The notes beneath the pieces were generated by a model. It was not told where the DNA came from. It ran no database searches and saw only the letters and a program-made list of their open reading frames with translations. A stretch of DNA of 64,000 nucleotides from Cellulomonas alba (lineage in GTDB: Bacteria; Actinomycetota; Actinomycetes; Actinomycetales; Cellulomonadaceae), in assembly GCF_030362835.1 (NCBI RefSeq), contig NZ_JAUCGQ010000001.1, positions 1,219,461-1,283,460 on the forward strand, given 5' to 3'. The translations under genes and the position numbers were made by a program. Below are positions 13,268-21,522 of this stretch, in pieces. Within the stretch, counting starts at the first letter, position 1. Each line of letters begins with the position of its first letter.

Positions 13268-14530
13268 TCATGCTGCGGGCGCGATCCGGGCCAGTCCGGC
13301 GATGACGCGGTCGATCGCGTCCCCGCCCCGTGGCTCGTAGCAGTCCGACAGGAGCTTGAGCGTGAACTTCATGATCAGCGGCCGCGGCAGGCCGTAGCGG
13401 GTGCAGATCCGCATGACCTCGGGGTGCTCGATCAGCCGGACGAACAGGCGGCCGAGCGTGTAGTACCCGCCGAGGTCGTCCTTCATGCGGCGCTGGTACG
13501 TCGCGAACGCGCGCTCGCGGCCGGCGGCGGTGCCCCGCGCGAGGCCCTGCGCGATGGCGTCGGACGCGACGCGACCCGCCTGCAGGCCGTACGCGATGCC
13601 CTCACCGTTGAACGGGCTGACCATGCCGGCCGCGTCGCCCGCGAGCATGACGCCGTCGCCGTAGAGCGGGCCGCGGTTGAACCCCATCGGCAGCGCCGCG
13701 CCGCGCACCGGGCCGACCTGGTTCTCCGGCGTGAACTCCCACTCGGCGGGGGCGTTGCGCATCCAGGCGGCGAACAGCTTCTTGTAGTCGACGTGCGTCG
13801 CCGCGGCCGTCGAGGCGACGGAGCCGAGGCCCACGTTCGCCGTGCCGTCGCCCAGCGCGAAGATCCAGCCGTAGCCCGGCATGAGGTTGCTGCGGCCCGG
13901 CGCGCCGTCCCACAGCTCGAGGTGGCTCTCCATCCACGCGTCGTCGTGGCGCGGGGTGCGGAAGTACGTGCGGACGGCGACGCCCATCGGCCGGTCGTCG
14001 CGCTTCGTCCGGCCGAGGCCGGTGGCGAGCCTGGCCGAGACGCCGTCGGCCGCGACCACGACCGGTGCGCGGTACGTCGCCTGCTCGCCGTCGGCCGTCC
14101 GGGCCGTGACGCCGACGACCCGACCCGTGCGCTCGTCGCGCACCGGCCCGGTGACCGTCGTGCGCTCCTGCAGCTTGGCGCCCGCGGCGCGCGCGTGGTC
14201 GGCGAGCAGGTGGTCGAGGCCCTGCCGCGCCTTGGCCAGGCCGAACGACGGATAGCTCGAGATCTCCGGCCACGCGAGCTCGAGGCGGTGGCCGCCGCCG
14301 AGCACCCGCAGGCCCTTGTTGCGGATCCAGCCGTCCTGCTCGCGGAGCGGCACGCCCATCCGAACGAGCTCGGCGACCGCGCGCGGCGTCAGACCGTCGC
14401 CGCAGACCTTGTCGCGCGGGAACTCGGCCTTCTCGAGGAGGAGGACGTCGAGGCCCGCGGCGGCGCAGTGGTAGGCGGCGCTGGACCCTGTCGGACCCGC
14501 GCCCACGACGATGACGTCGGCGTCATCCAT
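13268..14530 (-). CDS. Geranylgeranyl reductase family FAD-dependent oxidoreductase
   Basis: Flavoprotein of the geranylgeranyl reductase family; in mycobacteria the related MenJ saturates one isoprene unit of the menaquinone side chain, a likely role given the men genes nearby. The FAD-binding GAGPTG sits at residues 10-15, the family motif LLEKAEFPRDKVCGDGLTP follows, and a second flavin motif MLAGDAAGMVSPFNGEGI is downstream. The ATG at 14528-14530 is chosen over a GTG 69 bases upstream because the Rossmann motif then starts near the N-terminus and the promoter and Rex-like site stay outside the gene. 420 residues. It ends 31 bases before nuoA and probably leads the nuo transcript. Confidence 0.88.
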   Translation of the reverse strand: MDDADVIVVGAGPTGSSAAYHCAAAGLDVLLLEKAEFPRDKVCGDGLTPRAVAELVRMGVPLREQDGWIRNKGLRVLGGGHRLELAWPEISSYPSFGLAKARQGLDHLLADHARAAGAKLQERTTVTGPVRDERTGRVVGVTARTADGEQATYRAPVVVAADGVSARLATGLGRTKRDDRPMGVAVRTYFRTPRHDDAWMESHLELWDGAPGRSNLMPGYGWIFALGDGTANVGLGSVASTAAATHVDYKKLFAAWMRNAPAEWEFTPENQVGPVRGAALPMGFNRGPLYGDGVMLAGDAAGMVSPFNGEGIAYGLQAGRVASDAIAQGLARGTAAGRERAFATYQRRMKDDLGGYYTLGRLFVRLIEHPEVMRICTRYGLPRPLIMKFTLKLLSDCYEPRGGDAIDRVIAGLARIAPAA

Positions 14531-14558
14531 CGTTGATCCCACCACCAGTGGCTCCCAC

Positions 14559-14576
14559 TTGTGACGTTGTTCACGT
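14559..14576. promoter_or_regulatory. Rex-like operator upstream of the reductase-nuo operon
   Basis: TTGTGACGTTGTTCACGT matches the Rex consensus TTGTGAAnnnnTTCACAA at 11 of 14 defined positions, including both TTGTGA and TTCAC cores. It lies 28 bases before the chosen start and just downstream of a plausible promoter. Rex is known to repress nuo genes at low NADH/NAD ratio in Streptomyces, and a rex gene is in this window at 45210-45944. Assignment is by motif only. Confidence 0.6.
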
Positions 14577-14588
14577 GCAACCTTGGCG

Positions 14589-14617
14589 AGTGTAACCACG
14601 GCTCAGAGGGCTGTCTG
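14589..14617 (-). promoter_or_regulatory. Candidate promoter of the reductase-nuo operon
   Basis: On the minus strand CAGACA (14612-14617) and TACACT (14589-14594) are separated by 17 bases, each matching 4 of 6 consensus positions of the main sigma factor. Transcription would start near 14582, immediately before the Rex-like site, which would act as a roadblock operator. Confidence 0.4.
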
Positions 14618-14642
14618 CGAAGGCTTTCCTTACCTCGCGACG

Positions 14643-14729
14643 GCGGGTGAAGAACGCGTCGTGAGCAGGCCCATCATTCCGCGCCAACCGGCGTGACGCA
14701 GCGGGGCGACCGCGAGTTTCTTCACCCGC
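14643..14729. repeat. 12-bp inverted repeat with 63-bp spacer
   Basis: GCGGGTGAAGAA (14643-14654) and TTCTTCACCCGC (14718-14729) are exact inverted copies. They sit between the end of the surface-protein locus and the promoter of the reductase gene. Transcripts of the upstream locus could fold it into a long-loop hairpin; a paired protein site is the other option. Confidence 0.5.
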
Positions 14730-14753
14730 GTCGAGCGGCGCGCGTGGGCCGGG

Positions 14754-15458
14754 TCAGGCGTCCTCGGCCCGCCGGCGGCGCCGCGCGGCGGCGAGCAGCA
14801 GGGCGCCGACGAGCGTGACGCCGAACGCGGTGCCGACCTCGCGCGCCGCGGCAGCGCCGGTCGACGCGAGGCCACCCGGAGCGCCGGGGCCCGGGTGCGC
14901 CGGCGAGGTGGGGCCACCGGCGGGCGCCGGGGTGCCGCCGGGCGGCGGGGTGGTGGGCGGGGGCGGGGTCGGGTCCACCTCGACGAGCGAGACCGAGTCG
15001 AGCACGCTCGCGGCCTGCAGGAGCCCGGACGACCCGGCCGTCGCCACGTACGTGACGACGAGCGGGACGCGCGTCGCGCCGCCCGGCGCGAGCACCGGCC
15101 CGTCCCACGTCGAGCCGCCGCCGAGCGTGCGGCCGTCGACGGTCAGCCGCAGGTCGCCCGCGAACGAGCCGTCGTGCGCGCCGATGCCGGCCGGGGCACG
15201 CAGCTCGACGCGGGCCGTGGTGGTCGAGGCGTTCCGCACCCAGAGCGACGCGGCGACCACGTCTCCGGGGACCAGGTGCGTGGGCGTGCCGAACAGCGCG
15301 CCCGCGAGGGTGGTGCCCCAGGTGGCGCCGTCGGGCGAGAGCTCGATGCCGCTCGAGGCCGACGCCGAGGACGGCTGCGCGGCGACGGAAACGGTGGTGA
15401 CGACCAGGGCGGCGGCGATCGTGACCAGCACGGCCCAGGCTCGCCGGGCGCGGGTCAC
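14754..15458 (-). CDS. Putative cell-wall-anchored surface protein with LAXTG-like sorting signal
   Basis: Exported protein of unknown function. Residues 1-34 form an ordinary Sec signal peptide (basic start, hydrophobic core, Ala/Ser-rich end). The middle is a beta-rich domain containing LVPGD, also present in the first cargo protein of this locus. A Pro/Gly/Thr-rich linker then leads to LASTG, a hydrophobic stretch and a tail of five arginines: the layout of a sortase substrate, LAXTG being the class E sortase motif of actinobacteria. GTG start at 15456-15458 overlaps the signal peptidase stop. It is the last gene of the five-gene locus and may anchor the exported fibre proteins. No sortase gene is in the window. 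Confidence 0.72.
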   Translation of the reverse strand: MTRARRAWAVLVTIAAALVVTTVSVAAQPSSASASSGIELSPDGATWGTTLAGALFGTPTHLVPGDVVAASLWVRNASTTTARVELRAPAGIGAHDGSFAGDLRLTVDGRTLGGGSTWDGPVLAPGGATRVPLVVTYVATAGSSGLLQAASVLDSVSLVEVDPTPPPPTTPPPGGTPAPAGGPTSPAHPGPGAPGGLASTGAAAAREVGTAFGVTLVGALLLAAARRRRRAEDA

Positions 15459-16183
15459 GGTGCCGCCGTGGCGTGCGCGGGGACGGGCTCGGGCGCGGCG
15501 CTCGGCTCGGGGGTGTCGGACCGTCCGTCCGCGGCGGCGGGGACTCGGGGCTCGGCCGGTTCGGCACCGGTGGCGCGGGGCCCGGGCTCCGTCGGCCCGT
15601 CGGCGTCGTCGCCGGCCGCGGCAGTCCCGGCCGCAGCGCGGCGGCGTCGGTCGCGGACGGCCCCCGCCAGCAGGAACGCGCCGTAGCCGAGCAGGGACCC
15701 GGCGACCGCGCGCGTCACCCACGTCGGTCGGTTCGCGCCGACCCACGTGTTGAGGTAGCCGAGGTACGGCGCGTGGTAGACGACGACCCCGCGGATCTGG
15801 ACCGGCAGCACCGGCGGGTCCGCCACGCCGTTCGCGTCGCCCCGGACGACGATCACGCGCTCGCCCGCTCCGCTCGCGCCGATGCCGACGACGCGGTGCG
15901 TCACGACGCCGGGCAGGCCCGAGCGCCGCTGGTACGTCACGACGTCACCGACGCGGATGTCCTCGACCGGCGTCGGCCGCGTGACGACGAGCGTCCCGGG
16001 CGGCATCGACGGCCGCATGCTGCCGGTCAGGACCGTGTAGGGCGTCGCGCCGAGCAGGAGAGGCACGACGATCATCACGAGCGCGACCAGGGCGATCGTG
16101 ACGAGCGCGAACGCCGAGAGGGCGGACGCCGCGGCGCTGAGCCACGAGACGTCCGGTGCGGGCCGCCGCTGGTCGTCGCTCAT
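15455..16183 (-). CDS. SipW-type signal peptidase I
   Basis: Membrane signal peptidase of the SipW (ER-type, Ser-His) kind, which processes TasA-like cargo. After an N-terminal membrane segment (about 20-45) comes the catalytic serine Ser55 in LTGSMRPSMPPG; the usual lysine is replaced by His96 in VTHRVVGI; and the acidic box RGDANGVADPP follows (Asp116, Asp122). A second membrane helix is near 160-180, then a Pro/Ala/Glu-rich cytoplasmic tail. ATG at 16181-16183 overlaps the stop of the gene before it. Position directly after three genes with SipW-type signals makes them its likely substrates. Confidence 0.88.
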   Translation of the reverse strand: MSDDQRRPAPDVSWLSAAASALSAFALVTIALVALVMIVVPLLLGATPYTVLTGSMRPSMPPGTLVVTRPTPVEDIRVGDVVTYQRRSGLPGVVTHRVVGIGASGAGERVIVVRGDANGVADPPVLPVQIRGVVVYHAPYLGYLNTWVGANRPTWVTRAVAGSLLGYGAFLLAGAVRDRRRRAAAGTAAAGDDADGPTEPGPRATGAEPAEPRVPAAADGRSDTPEPSAAPEPVPAHATAAP

Positions 16184-16692
16184 GAGCAGTTGAGGTACGC
16201 GAAGATGAACGAGGCGCCCTGCAGCCCGGCGCCGCCCGACTCCGCCGACGTCCAGACCGTGCTGCCGAACGTCAGCTTCGTGACGAGCGTCGCCGTCATC
16301 GCCCCCTGGGTCGAGCCGACCTGGCCGGGCGAGACCGCCGTGCCGCTCGTGTAGGGATCGATCGTCCCGACGACGGTCGAGCCCGAGCGCACGACGAGCG
16401 AGTAGGTCCGCGTCGCGCCGGTCGGGACGGTGCTCGGGTCGGTGAAGCTGAGCTTGACGTTCAGCAGGCCGCTCTCGCTGCACGTCGGGGTCGGAGGGAC
16501 CGGCACCGTGGCCGCGGTCGCCGTCGCCGACGCGGTGGCGCTCGCGGACCACCACGCGGCGGCGCCGCCGGCTCCGACGACGAGGGCCACTGCCGCCGAC
16601 ACCGCCGCGACGACGAGGCCACCGCGACCGAGGGCACGACCGGGGACCCGGGCACGGTGCGTGCCGGGGCGCCGCGCTCGTGCGTCGCGCAT
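16180..16692 (-). CDS. Small exported protein with SipW-type signal peptide (cysteine pair)
   Basis: Unknown secreted protein of 170 residues. A long Arg-rich N-terminus (residues 1-24) precedes a hydrophobic core ending in GAGGAAAWWSASATASATAT, which resembles the SipW-cognate pattern (Gly-rich, aromatic residue, Ser/Ala repeats). The mature part has a Pro-rich start, a beta-strand-rich body, and one cysteine near each end (PTCSES and the terminal YLNCS), probably a disulfide after export. The ATG at 16690-16692 is chosen, eight bases after the previous stop. Third cargo gene of the locus. Confidence 0.62.
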   Translation of the reverse strand: MRDARARRPGTHRARVPGRALGRGGLVVAAVSAAVALVVGAGGAAAWWSASATASATATAATVPVPPTPTCSESGLLNVKLSFTDPSTVPTGATRTYSLVVRSGSTVVGTIDPYTSGTAVSPGQVGSTQGAMTATLVTKLTFGSTVWTSAESGGAGLQGASFIFAYLNCS

Positions 16693-16700
16693 CGGGTCCC

Positions 16701-17189
16701 TCAGGTGGTCGAGCGGTTCTCGCCGGTGACCGGGACGGTCACGGTGACGGTCTTGCCCTGGCTGGTGCTCGGCGCCGACGCACCGAGCGTCACGGCGACG
16801 CAGTGCTGCGCCGTGGCGGAGGCCGCCTGCAGCGTCGCCTGCGTCCACGGGAGCGTCAGGGCGGTGCCGCCGCAGGTCGCCGACGGGTAGACGACGGCGG
16901 TCATCGAGGCGGCCAGGCCGCCGGCGAACGTCGGCGCACCGAGCGTGTAGACCCAGCGCGACGTCGTGCCTGCCGACGCGGCCACGGCGAGGACGCCGGT
17001 CCGCGTCTGCCCCGGGTACATGCCAGTCGTGTCGAGCGGCGTCGACCAGGTCGCGGTGACGCCGAACGTGCCCGACGCGATGTTCCCGCCCGCCGCGAGC
17101 GCCGCCGACGAGGACCACGCGCCGTAGGCCGCCGTGCCACCGAGGACGGTGAGCACGACGGCCGACGCGGCGATCAGGCGGCCCCGCAC
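16701..17189 (-). CDS. Small exported protein with SipW-type signal peptide
   Basis: Unknown secreted protein of 162 residues. The N-terminus MRGRLIAASAVVLTVLGG is followed by AAYGAWSSSAALAAGGNIAS and GTF, matching the TasA/camelysin-like pattern of Gly-Gly, aromatic, Ser, spacer, (I/F)xSGT(L/F). The body is Thr/Ser/Val-rich, predicted all-beta, with two cysteines (SATCGG and AQHCVA). GTG start at 17187-17189, 13 bases after the preceding stop; no clear ribosome site, so coupling is likely. Second cargo gene. Confidence 0.65.
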   Translation of the reverse strand: MRGRLIAASAVVLTVLGGTAAYGAWSSSAALAAGGNIASGTFGVTATWSTPLDTTGMYPGQTRTGVLAVAASAGTTSRWVYTLGAPTFAGGLAASMTAVVYPSATCGGTALTLPWTQATLQAASATAQHCVAVTLGASAPSTSQGKTVTVTVPVTGENRSTT

Positions 17190-17202
17190 GGTCGGGGGAG
17201 GG

Positions 17203-17760
17203 TCAGTTCTGCGTCAGGGTGACGGAGCCGTCGGCGATCGCGGCGGACACCGTCTGCGCGGTCAGGTTCGAGACCGTGCTCGGCAGCGTGATCGTCACGG
17301 TCACCGGGACGTCGAACGTCGTCGCGGCGGAGTCCGTCGACGTGACGGCGACCGACGTGGTGCCCGTCGGCGTGACGGTGCCGTTGCCGGCCTTGTTCGT
17401 CACCGTGCCGAGCGCGGTCGTGATCTGGAGGCTCGAGGCCAGCGCGCCGGACAGGGTCGGCGACACGTAGGCGGCGGTCGCGGTCAGGTGGTCACCGAGG
17501 GCGGTGACGGTGAAGACGTCCGTGATCTTGATGCTGTCGCCGGGCACGAGCTTCGACGTGCCGGGCGCGAAGCCCGTCGCGCCGCTCGCCCAGCCCCACG
17601 TGCCCTGCGTCTTGCTCGCGATGGTCAGCGTGCCGGAGCTGATGGTGGTGTTGGCCCCGAGGTTCTTCGAGTCGCTCCAGTTGGCGAGCGTGCCCGCGCC
17701 GCCGAGGAGCAGCGCCACACCGGCGCCGATCGCGAGGGCGCCCTTCGTCGTCTTGCGCAT
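17203..17760 (-). CDS. Alternate-signal (SipW-dependent) exported protein, TasA-like
   Basis: First gene and probable main product of the locus: 185 residues, resembling the alternate-signal exported family found beside SipW peptidases in actinobacteria. The signal MRKTTKGALAIGAGVALLLG is followed by GAGTLANWSDSKNLGANTTI and SSGTL, closely the TasA pattern. The mature domain carries KLVPGDSIKITDVFTV, typical of TasA-like beta domains, and is Thr/Ser-rich with no cysteine. Ribosome site GGAAGG lies seven bases before the ATG at 17758-17760. By analogy with Bacillus TasA it may polymerise into surface fibres; no function is proven here. Confidence 0.75.
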   Translation of the reverse strand: MRKTTKGALAIGAGVALLLGGAGTLANWSDSKNLGANTTISSGTLTIASKTQGTWGWASGATGFAPGTSKLVPGDSIKITDVFTVTALGDHLTATAAYVSPTLSGALASSLQITTALGTVTNKAGNGTVTPTGTTSVAVTSTDSAATTFDVPVTVTITLPSTVSNLTAQTVSAAIADGSVTLTQN

Positions 17761-17961
17761 GATCGTGCCTTCCGTGAGGTGGCCGGTGAGACCACCGGGT
17801 ACCTCGGAAGTCGTCGGTCAGGCGCACGGAGTGAAGGCGTCGCTCAGCCGTTCATCCGTTCTTGGACGCGCGTCCGGGTGCTGGCACCCAGCGCGGCTCG
17901 GACACCGGGCACCGAACTCGGGAGAACCGGACAGCGTCGCGGCTGGGCCGAACGGGTGACC

Positions 17962-18657
17962 TCAGGCCGGTCGAGTGGCGCGGTGCAGGGCGACCACCCC
18001 GCCCGTCAGGTTCCGGAACGCGACCTTGTCCCAGCCGGCGCGCTTGATCATCAGGCCGAGCTCGCGCTGCTCGGGCCACTCGCGGATCGACTCCGCGAGG
18101 TACACGTAGGCGTCGGGCTCCTTGGAGACGGCGCGCGCGACGGGTGGCAGGGCCCGCATCAGGTAGTTCTGGTAGACGACGCGGAACGGCCCCCACGTGG
18201 GGCGCGAGAACTCGCAGACCACCAGCCGGCCGCCGGGCCTCGTCACGCGCAGCAGCTCGCCGAGCGCCGCGGGGGTGTCCGCGACGTTGCGGAGCCCGAA
18301 CGACATCGTCACCGCGTCGAAGCTCTCGTCGGCGAACGGGAGGTGCAGCGCGTCGCCCGCGACGAACGGCAGGTCCGGACGGCGCGCCTTGCCGACGCCG
18401 AGCATGCCGAGCGACAGGTCGCACGGGACGACCCGGACGCCGGAGTCGGCGAGCGGCTCGGCCGACGTGCCGGTCCCCGCCGCGAGGTCGAGCACGGTCT
18501 CGCCCGGCTGCGCGCCGAGCGCGGCGAGTGTCGCCTTGCGCCACTGGCGGTCCTGCCCGAGGGAGATCACGTCGTTCGTCACGTCGTAGCGCCTGGCGAC
18601 CGCGTCGAACATGCGGGCGACGTCCTGGGGCTGCTTGTCGAGTTCGGCGCGCGGCAT
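17962..18657 (-). CDS. menG: Demethylmenaquinone C-methyltransferase
   Basis: Last step of menaquinone synthesis: SAM-dependent methylation of demethylmenaquinone. The UbiE/MenG entry motif [20 protein letters not shown] is at residues 16-35, the SAM-binding [16 protein letters not shown] near 55-70, and the family [13 protein letters not shown] further on. 231 residues, standard length. The ATG at 18655-18657 starts the conserved region; six bases upstream on the minus strand is GACCAT, a weak leaderless-type -10. It faces menF across a 194-bp gap. Confidence 0.93.
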   Translation of the reverse strand: MPRAELDKQPQDVARMFDAVARRYDVTNDVISLGQDRQWRKATLAALGAQPGETVLDLAAGTGTSAEPLADSGVRVVPCDLSLGMLGVGKARRPDLPFVAGDALHLPFADESFDAVTMSFGLRNVADTPAALGELLRVTRPGGRLVVCEFSRPTWGPFRVVYQNYLMRALPPVARAVSKEPDAYVYLAESIREWPEQRELGLMIKRAGWDKVAFRNLTGGVVALHRATRPA

Positions 18658-18837
18658 GCGCCCATGGTCGCAGGTCGCCGCCGCGCGTCGCGCACGCCGG
18701 CCGCCGCCGCGAGCGGGCGGCCCGAGGGTGGGGCCGCGTGCCGCACGCGCCGGACCGCGGGCGGCCGAGCCGACCGGTGTGACGCACGGATCGCGTCGCC
18801 CGGGACGCCCGTCGACGTGCGGCGACCAGCACGGACG

Positions 18838-18843
18838 TACGCT
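18838..18843 (+). promoter_or_regulatory. -10 box (TACGCT) of menF
   Basis: TAnnnT hexamer eight bases before the menF ATG, with no Shine-Dalgarno sequence between; one of the recurrent leaderless-type boxes in this window. Confidence 0.4.
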
Positions 18844-18851
18844 GGGCGGCG

Positions 18852-20216
18852 ATGAGCACGCAGCCCGCCGCGCCCACAGGTGCGGCACCCCAGCCGCTCG
18901 TCGTCCGGACGGTCGCGCTCGACACCCTCGGCGCACCCGGTGGCGACGCCGACCCCGCCGACCTGCTGTCGCTCCTGCCGGCGGGCGCCCCGCTCGCGTG
19001 GGTACGTCGCGGCGACGGGCTGGTGGCGTGGGGCGAGGCGCTGCGGTTCGAGGTCACGGGAGCCACCCGGTTCGAGGACGCCGAGCGCGCGTGGCAGGGC
19101 GTGCTCGCACACGCGATCGTGCGCGACGAGGTGCGGGTGCCGGGCACCGGACCGGTCGCGTTCGGCTCGTTCGCGTTCGACGACGACTCCCTCGCCGGCG
19201 GCGTGGTGGTCGTCCCGCGCGTGGTCGTGGGACGGCGCGGACCGCACTGCTGGCTGACGACGATCACGCCCGACGCGCAGCTGGGCCCCGCGCCGACGCT
19301 CGCGGACGTCGTGGGTGCGCGCACGGCCCCCGTCCCGCCGGGCGAGGTCGAGTACCGCGACGGTGCGGTGTCCGCGGACGGGTGGCGCGACGTGGTCGCG
19401 CAGGGGGTCGCGGCGATCCGTGCCGGCGAGGTCGACAAGGTCGTGCTCGCCCGCGACGTCCTCGCGCGGACGCAGCGCCCGCTCGACGCGCGGTGGGCGC
19501 TGCACCGGTTGGCCGCCGACTACCCGCAGTGCTGGACGTTCAGCGTCGACGGCCTGGTCGGCGCGACGCCCGAGCTGCTGGTGCGCTCCGAGAAGGGCCT
19601 CGTGCAGTCGCGCGTGCTCGCCGGGACGATCCGCCGGACCGGCGACGACGACGCCGACGTCGCCCGCGCCGCGATCCTCGCCCGCTCGTCGAAGGACCTC
19701 GAGGAGCACGAGTACGCGGTGCAGTCCGTGGCGCACGCGCTCGAGCCGTTCTGCTCGTCGACCAACGTGCCGGACGTGCCGTTCGTGCTGCACCTGCCGA
19801 ACGTGCTGCACCTCGCGTCCGACGTCACCGGCGTGCTCGCCGCGCCGGCGGGGTCTGCAGCCGGGGGCTCCGCGGGATCCGCGCAGCATCCGTCCTCGCT
19901 CGCGCTGGCCGCGGCGCTGCACCCGACGGCGGCGGTGTGCGGGACGCCGACCGTGGCCGCGCGCGACCTGATCCGGCGCATCGAGGGCATGGACCGGGGT
20001 CGCTACGCCGGGCCCGTCGGCTGGTTCGGCGCCGACGGTGACGGCGAGTGGGGCATCGCGCTCCGCTCGGGGGCGATCGACCCCGACGACTCGCGGCGCG
20101 TGCGCCTGTTCGCCGGCTGCGGCATCGTCGCCGCGTCCGACCCGGCCGCCGAGCTCGCCGAGTCGCAGGCGAAGCTGGTGCCGATGCGTCACGCGCTGGC
20201 CGGCACGCCGGACTGA
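18852..20216 (+). CDS. menF: Isochorismate synthase
   Basis: Converts chorismate to isochorismate, the first committed step toward menaquinone. The chorismate-binding fold covers residues 170-450; the VDKVVLARD motif is at 194-202 and the C-terminal block ends with [20 protein letters not shown], including the acidic Mg-binding region. Length 454 is typical. A small Ala/Gly/Ser-rich insert interrupts the domain near residue 340. A siderophore-type isochorismate synthase is the alternative, but the neighbouring menD, menC, menB, menE and menA favour the menaquinone role. Confidence 0.9.
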   Translation: MSTQPAAPTGAAPQPLVVRTVALDTLGAPGGDADPADLLSLLPAGAPLAWVRRGDGLVAWGEALRFEVTGATRFEDAERAWQGVLAHAIVRDEVRVPGTGPVAFGSFAFDDDSLAGGVVVVPRVVVGRRGPHCWLTTITPDAQLGPAPTLADVVGARTAPVPPGEVEYRDGAVSADGWRDVVAQGVAAIRAGEVDKVVLARDVLARTQRPLDARWALHRLAADYPQCWTFSVDGLVGATPELLVRSEKGLVQSRVLAGTIRRTGDDDADVARAAILARSSKDLEEHEYAVQSVAHALEPFCSSTNVPDVPFVLHLPNVLHLASDVTGVLAAPAGSAAGGSAGSAQHPSSLALAAALHPTAAVCGTPTVAARDLIRRIEGMDRGRYAGPVGWFGADGDGEWGIALRSGAIDPDDSRRVRLFAGCGIVAASDPAAELAESQAKLVPMRHALAGTPD

Positions 20217-20292
20217 GACCGCGACGGGTCGACGATCCGGGCGCGCGGCTGTCGTCCCGGGCCGTGCCGACATATGCGCTCGTGCGAGTCGG

Positions 20293-20298
20293 TACGGT
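20293..20298 (+). promoter_or_regulatory. -10 box (TACGGT) for a leaderless DUF4037 transcript
   Basis: TAnnnT box exactly six bases before the GTG at 20305, no Shine-Dalgarno. It supports that GTG as the start. Confidence 0.5.
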
Positions 20299-20304
20299 CC
20301 GACG

Positions 20305-21339
20305 GTGAATGACCGTCCCGGAACCGGAATCGACGTCGCGCGTGAGTACTTCCACGCGGTGGTCGGGCGGGTCGTCGACCGTGCATGCCCCGGCGTCGGA
20401 TACGCAGCGGCGAGGGTCGGGCCCGGATCCGACGTCCTCGGCCTGGACGACACGGTGTCGCGCGACCACGACTGGGGACTGCGGCTCCAGGTCTTCACCG
20501 ACGCGGGCGCCGTCGACGACGTCCGGCGCGCGCTGGAGCGCGACCTGCCCGAGACGTTCCTCGGACTCCCGACCCGCATCCAGTACTCGGGGTCGGACCG
20601 GGCGTCGCTCGGGATCGACGTCGCCACGGTGGGCTCCTTCGCGCGACGACGACTCGGGTTCGACCCGCGCGCCGGGATGACGGACGCCCAGTGGCTGTCG
20701 GTCACGGGCCAGGCAGCCCTGGAGGTCGTCGCGGGCGAGGTGTTCGCCGACGGCCCCGGCGACCTCACCCAGCTGCGTGACGTGCTGACGTGGTACCCGG
20801 ACGACATCTGGCGGTACGTCGTCGCCTGCGGCTGGCACCGGATCCACCAGGAGCTCCCGCTCATGGGGAGAGCCGGCGACCGAGGGGACGAGCTGGGGTC
20901 GCGAGTCATCGCGGCACGACTCACCGACGCCGCCGTCCACCTGGCCTTCACGCTCTCCCGCCGGTGGGCGCCCTACTCGAAGTGGCGCGGAACGGCGTTC
21001 CGCGCACTGCCCGTGGCATCGCGGATCGACGACCATCTGCGGCGGGCGCTCGGCGCGACGTCGTGGGTCGAGCGGGGCGACGGGCTGCGGTCGGCGCTGG
21101 AAGAGCTCGCCCGACTTCAGGCCGACGCCGGACTCCCGTCCTGCGAGGAGCCGATCGTCCCCTTCTGGGACCGGCCGTACCTCTCGGTCGAGCCCACGCT
21201 CGTGCCCGCGATCCACGCCTCGATCACCGACCCCGCGGCACAGGGGCTGCCCCGTGGCCTGGGGAGCATCGAGCAGCGCACCGACAACGTCGACATCCTG
21301 GTCGACGCCCACCGCAGGATCGCCGTCGTGACCGTCTGA
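20305..21339 (+). CDS. DUF4037 domain protein, nucleotidyltransferase-like
   Basis: Function unknown. The N-terminal third resembles a polymerase-beta-type nucleotidyltransferase: VSRDHDWGLRLQVF offers an Asp-x-Asp pair. The C-terminal half has the DUF4037 pattern: DAQWLSVTGQAALEVVAGEV, LTWYPDDIWRYVVACGWHRI and SRRWAPYSKWRGTAFRALP. 344 residues from the GTG at 20305, chosen because of the TACGGT box six bases before it. It stands alone between menF (88 bp upstream) and a terminator. Related proteins sometimes accompany aminoglycoside-type nucleotidyltransferases; a substrate cannot be named. Confidence 0.78.
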   Translation: MNDRPGTGIDVAREYFHAVVGRVVDRACPGVGYAAARVGPGSDVLGLDDTVSRDHDWGLRLQVFTDAGAVDDVRRALERDLPETFLGLPTRIQYSGSDRASLGIDVATVGSFARRRLGFDPRAGMTDAQWLSVTGQAALEVVAGEVFADGPGDLTQLRDVLTWYPDDIWRYVVACGWHRIHQELPLMGRAGDRGDELGSRVIAARLTDAAVHLAFTLSRRWAPYSKWRGTAFRALPVASRIDDHLRRALGATSWVERGDGLRSALEELARLQADAGLPSCEEPIVPFWDRPYLSVEPTLVPAIHASITDPAAQGLPRGLGSIEQRTDNVDILVDAHRRIAVVTV

Positions 21340-21383
21340 GCGAACCGGACGCCGTCGAGCGGACGGCGCCCAGGCACGACGAC

Positions 21384-21424
21384 GCCCGGTCGGGACGGAT
21401 GGGGATGGTCCGTCCCGACCGGGC
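21384..21424. terminator. Bidirectional hairpin terminator
   Basis: Perfect 16-bp stem (21384-21399 and 21409-21424, beginning GCCCGGTCGGGACGGA) with a nine-base loop, placed between the convergent DUF4037 gene and the HtrA-like gene. No U-tract, as usual in GC-rich actinobacteria. Confidence 0.8.
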
Positions 21425-21522
21425 GGTCGGGTTCGCGGTCGCTGCATCGACCGCGGTGCGGGCTGCAGGGTGCCCGCACGGGTGCCGAGCCGCGCGGGTT
21501 CGTCCGCGCCGCTCGGACGTCG

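Noticed and set aside
14630..14725. 31-codon minus-strand frame beginning like MKKLAV
   Set aside because: No ribosome site or leaderless box, spans the 12-bp inverted repeat, and shows no membrane or signal pattern; too weak to call.
17864..17875. GGACGCGCGTCC palindrome upstream of the export locus as an operator
   Set aside because: Perfect but short and made of GC-rich sequence expected by chance here; no second copy or regulator nearby.
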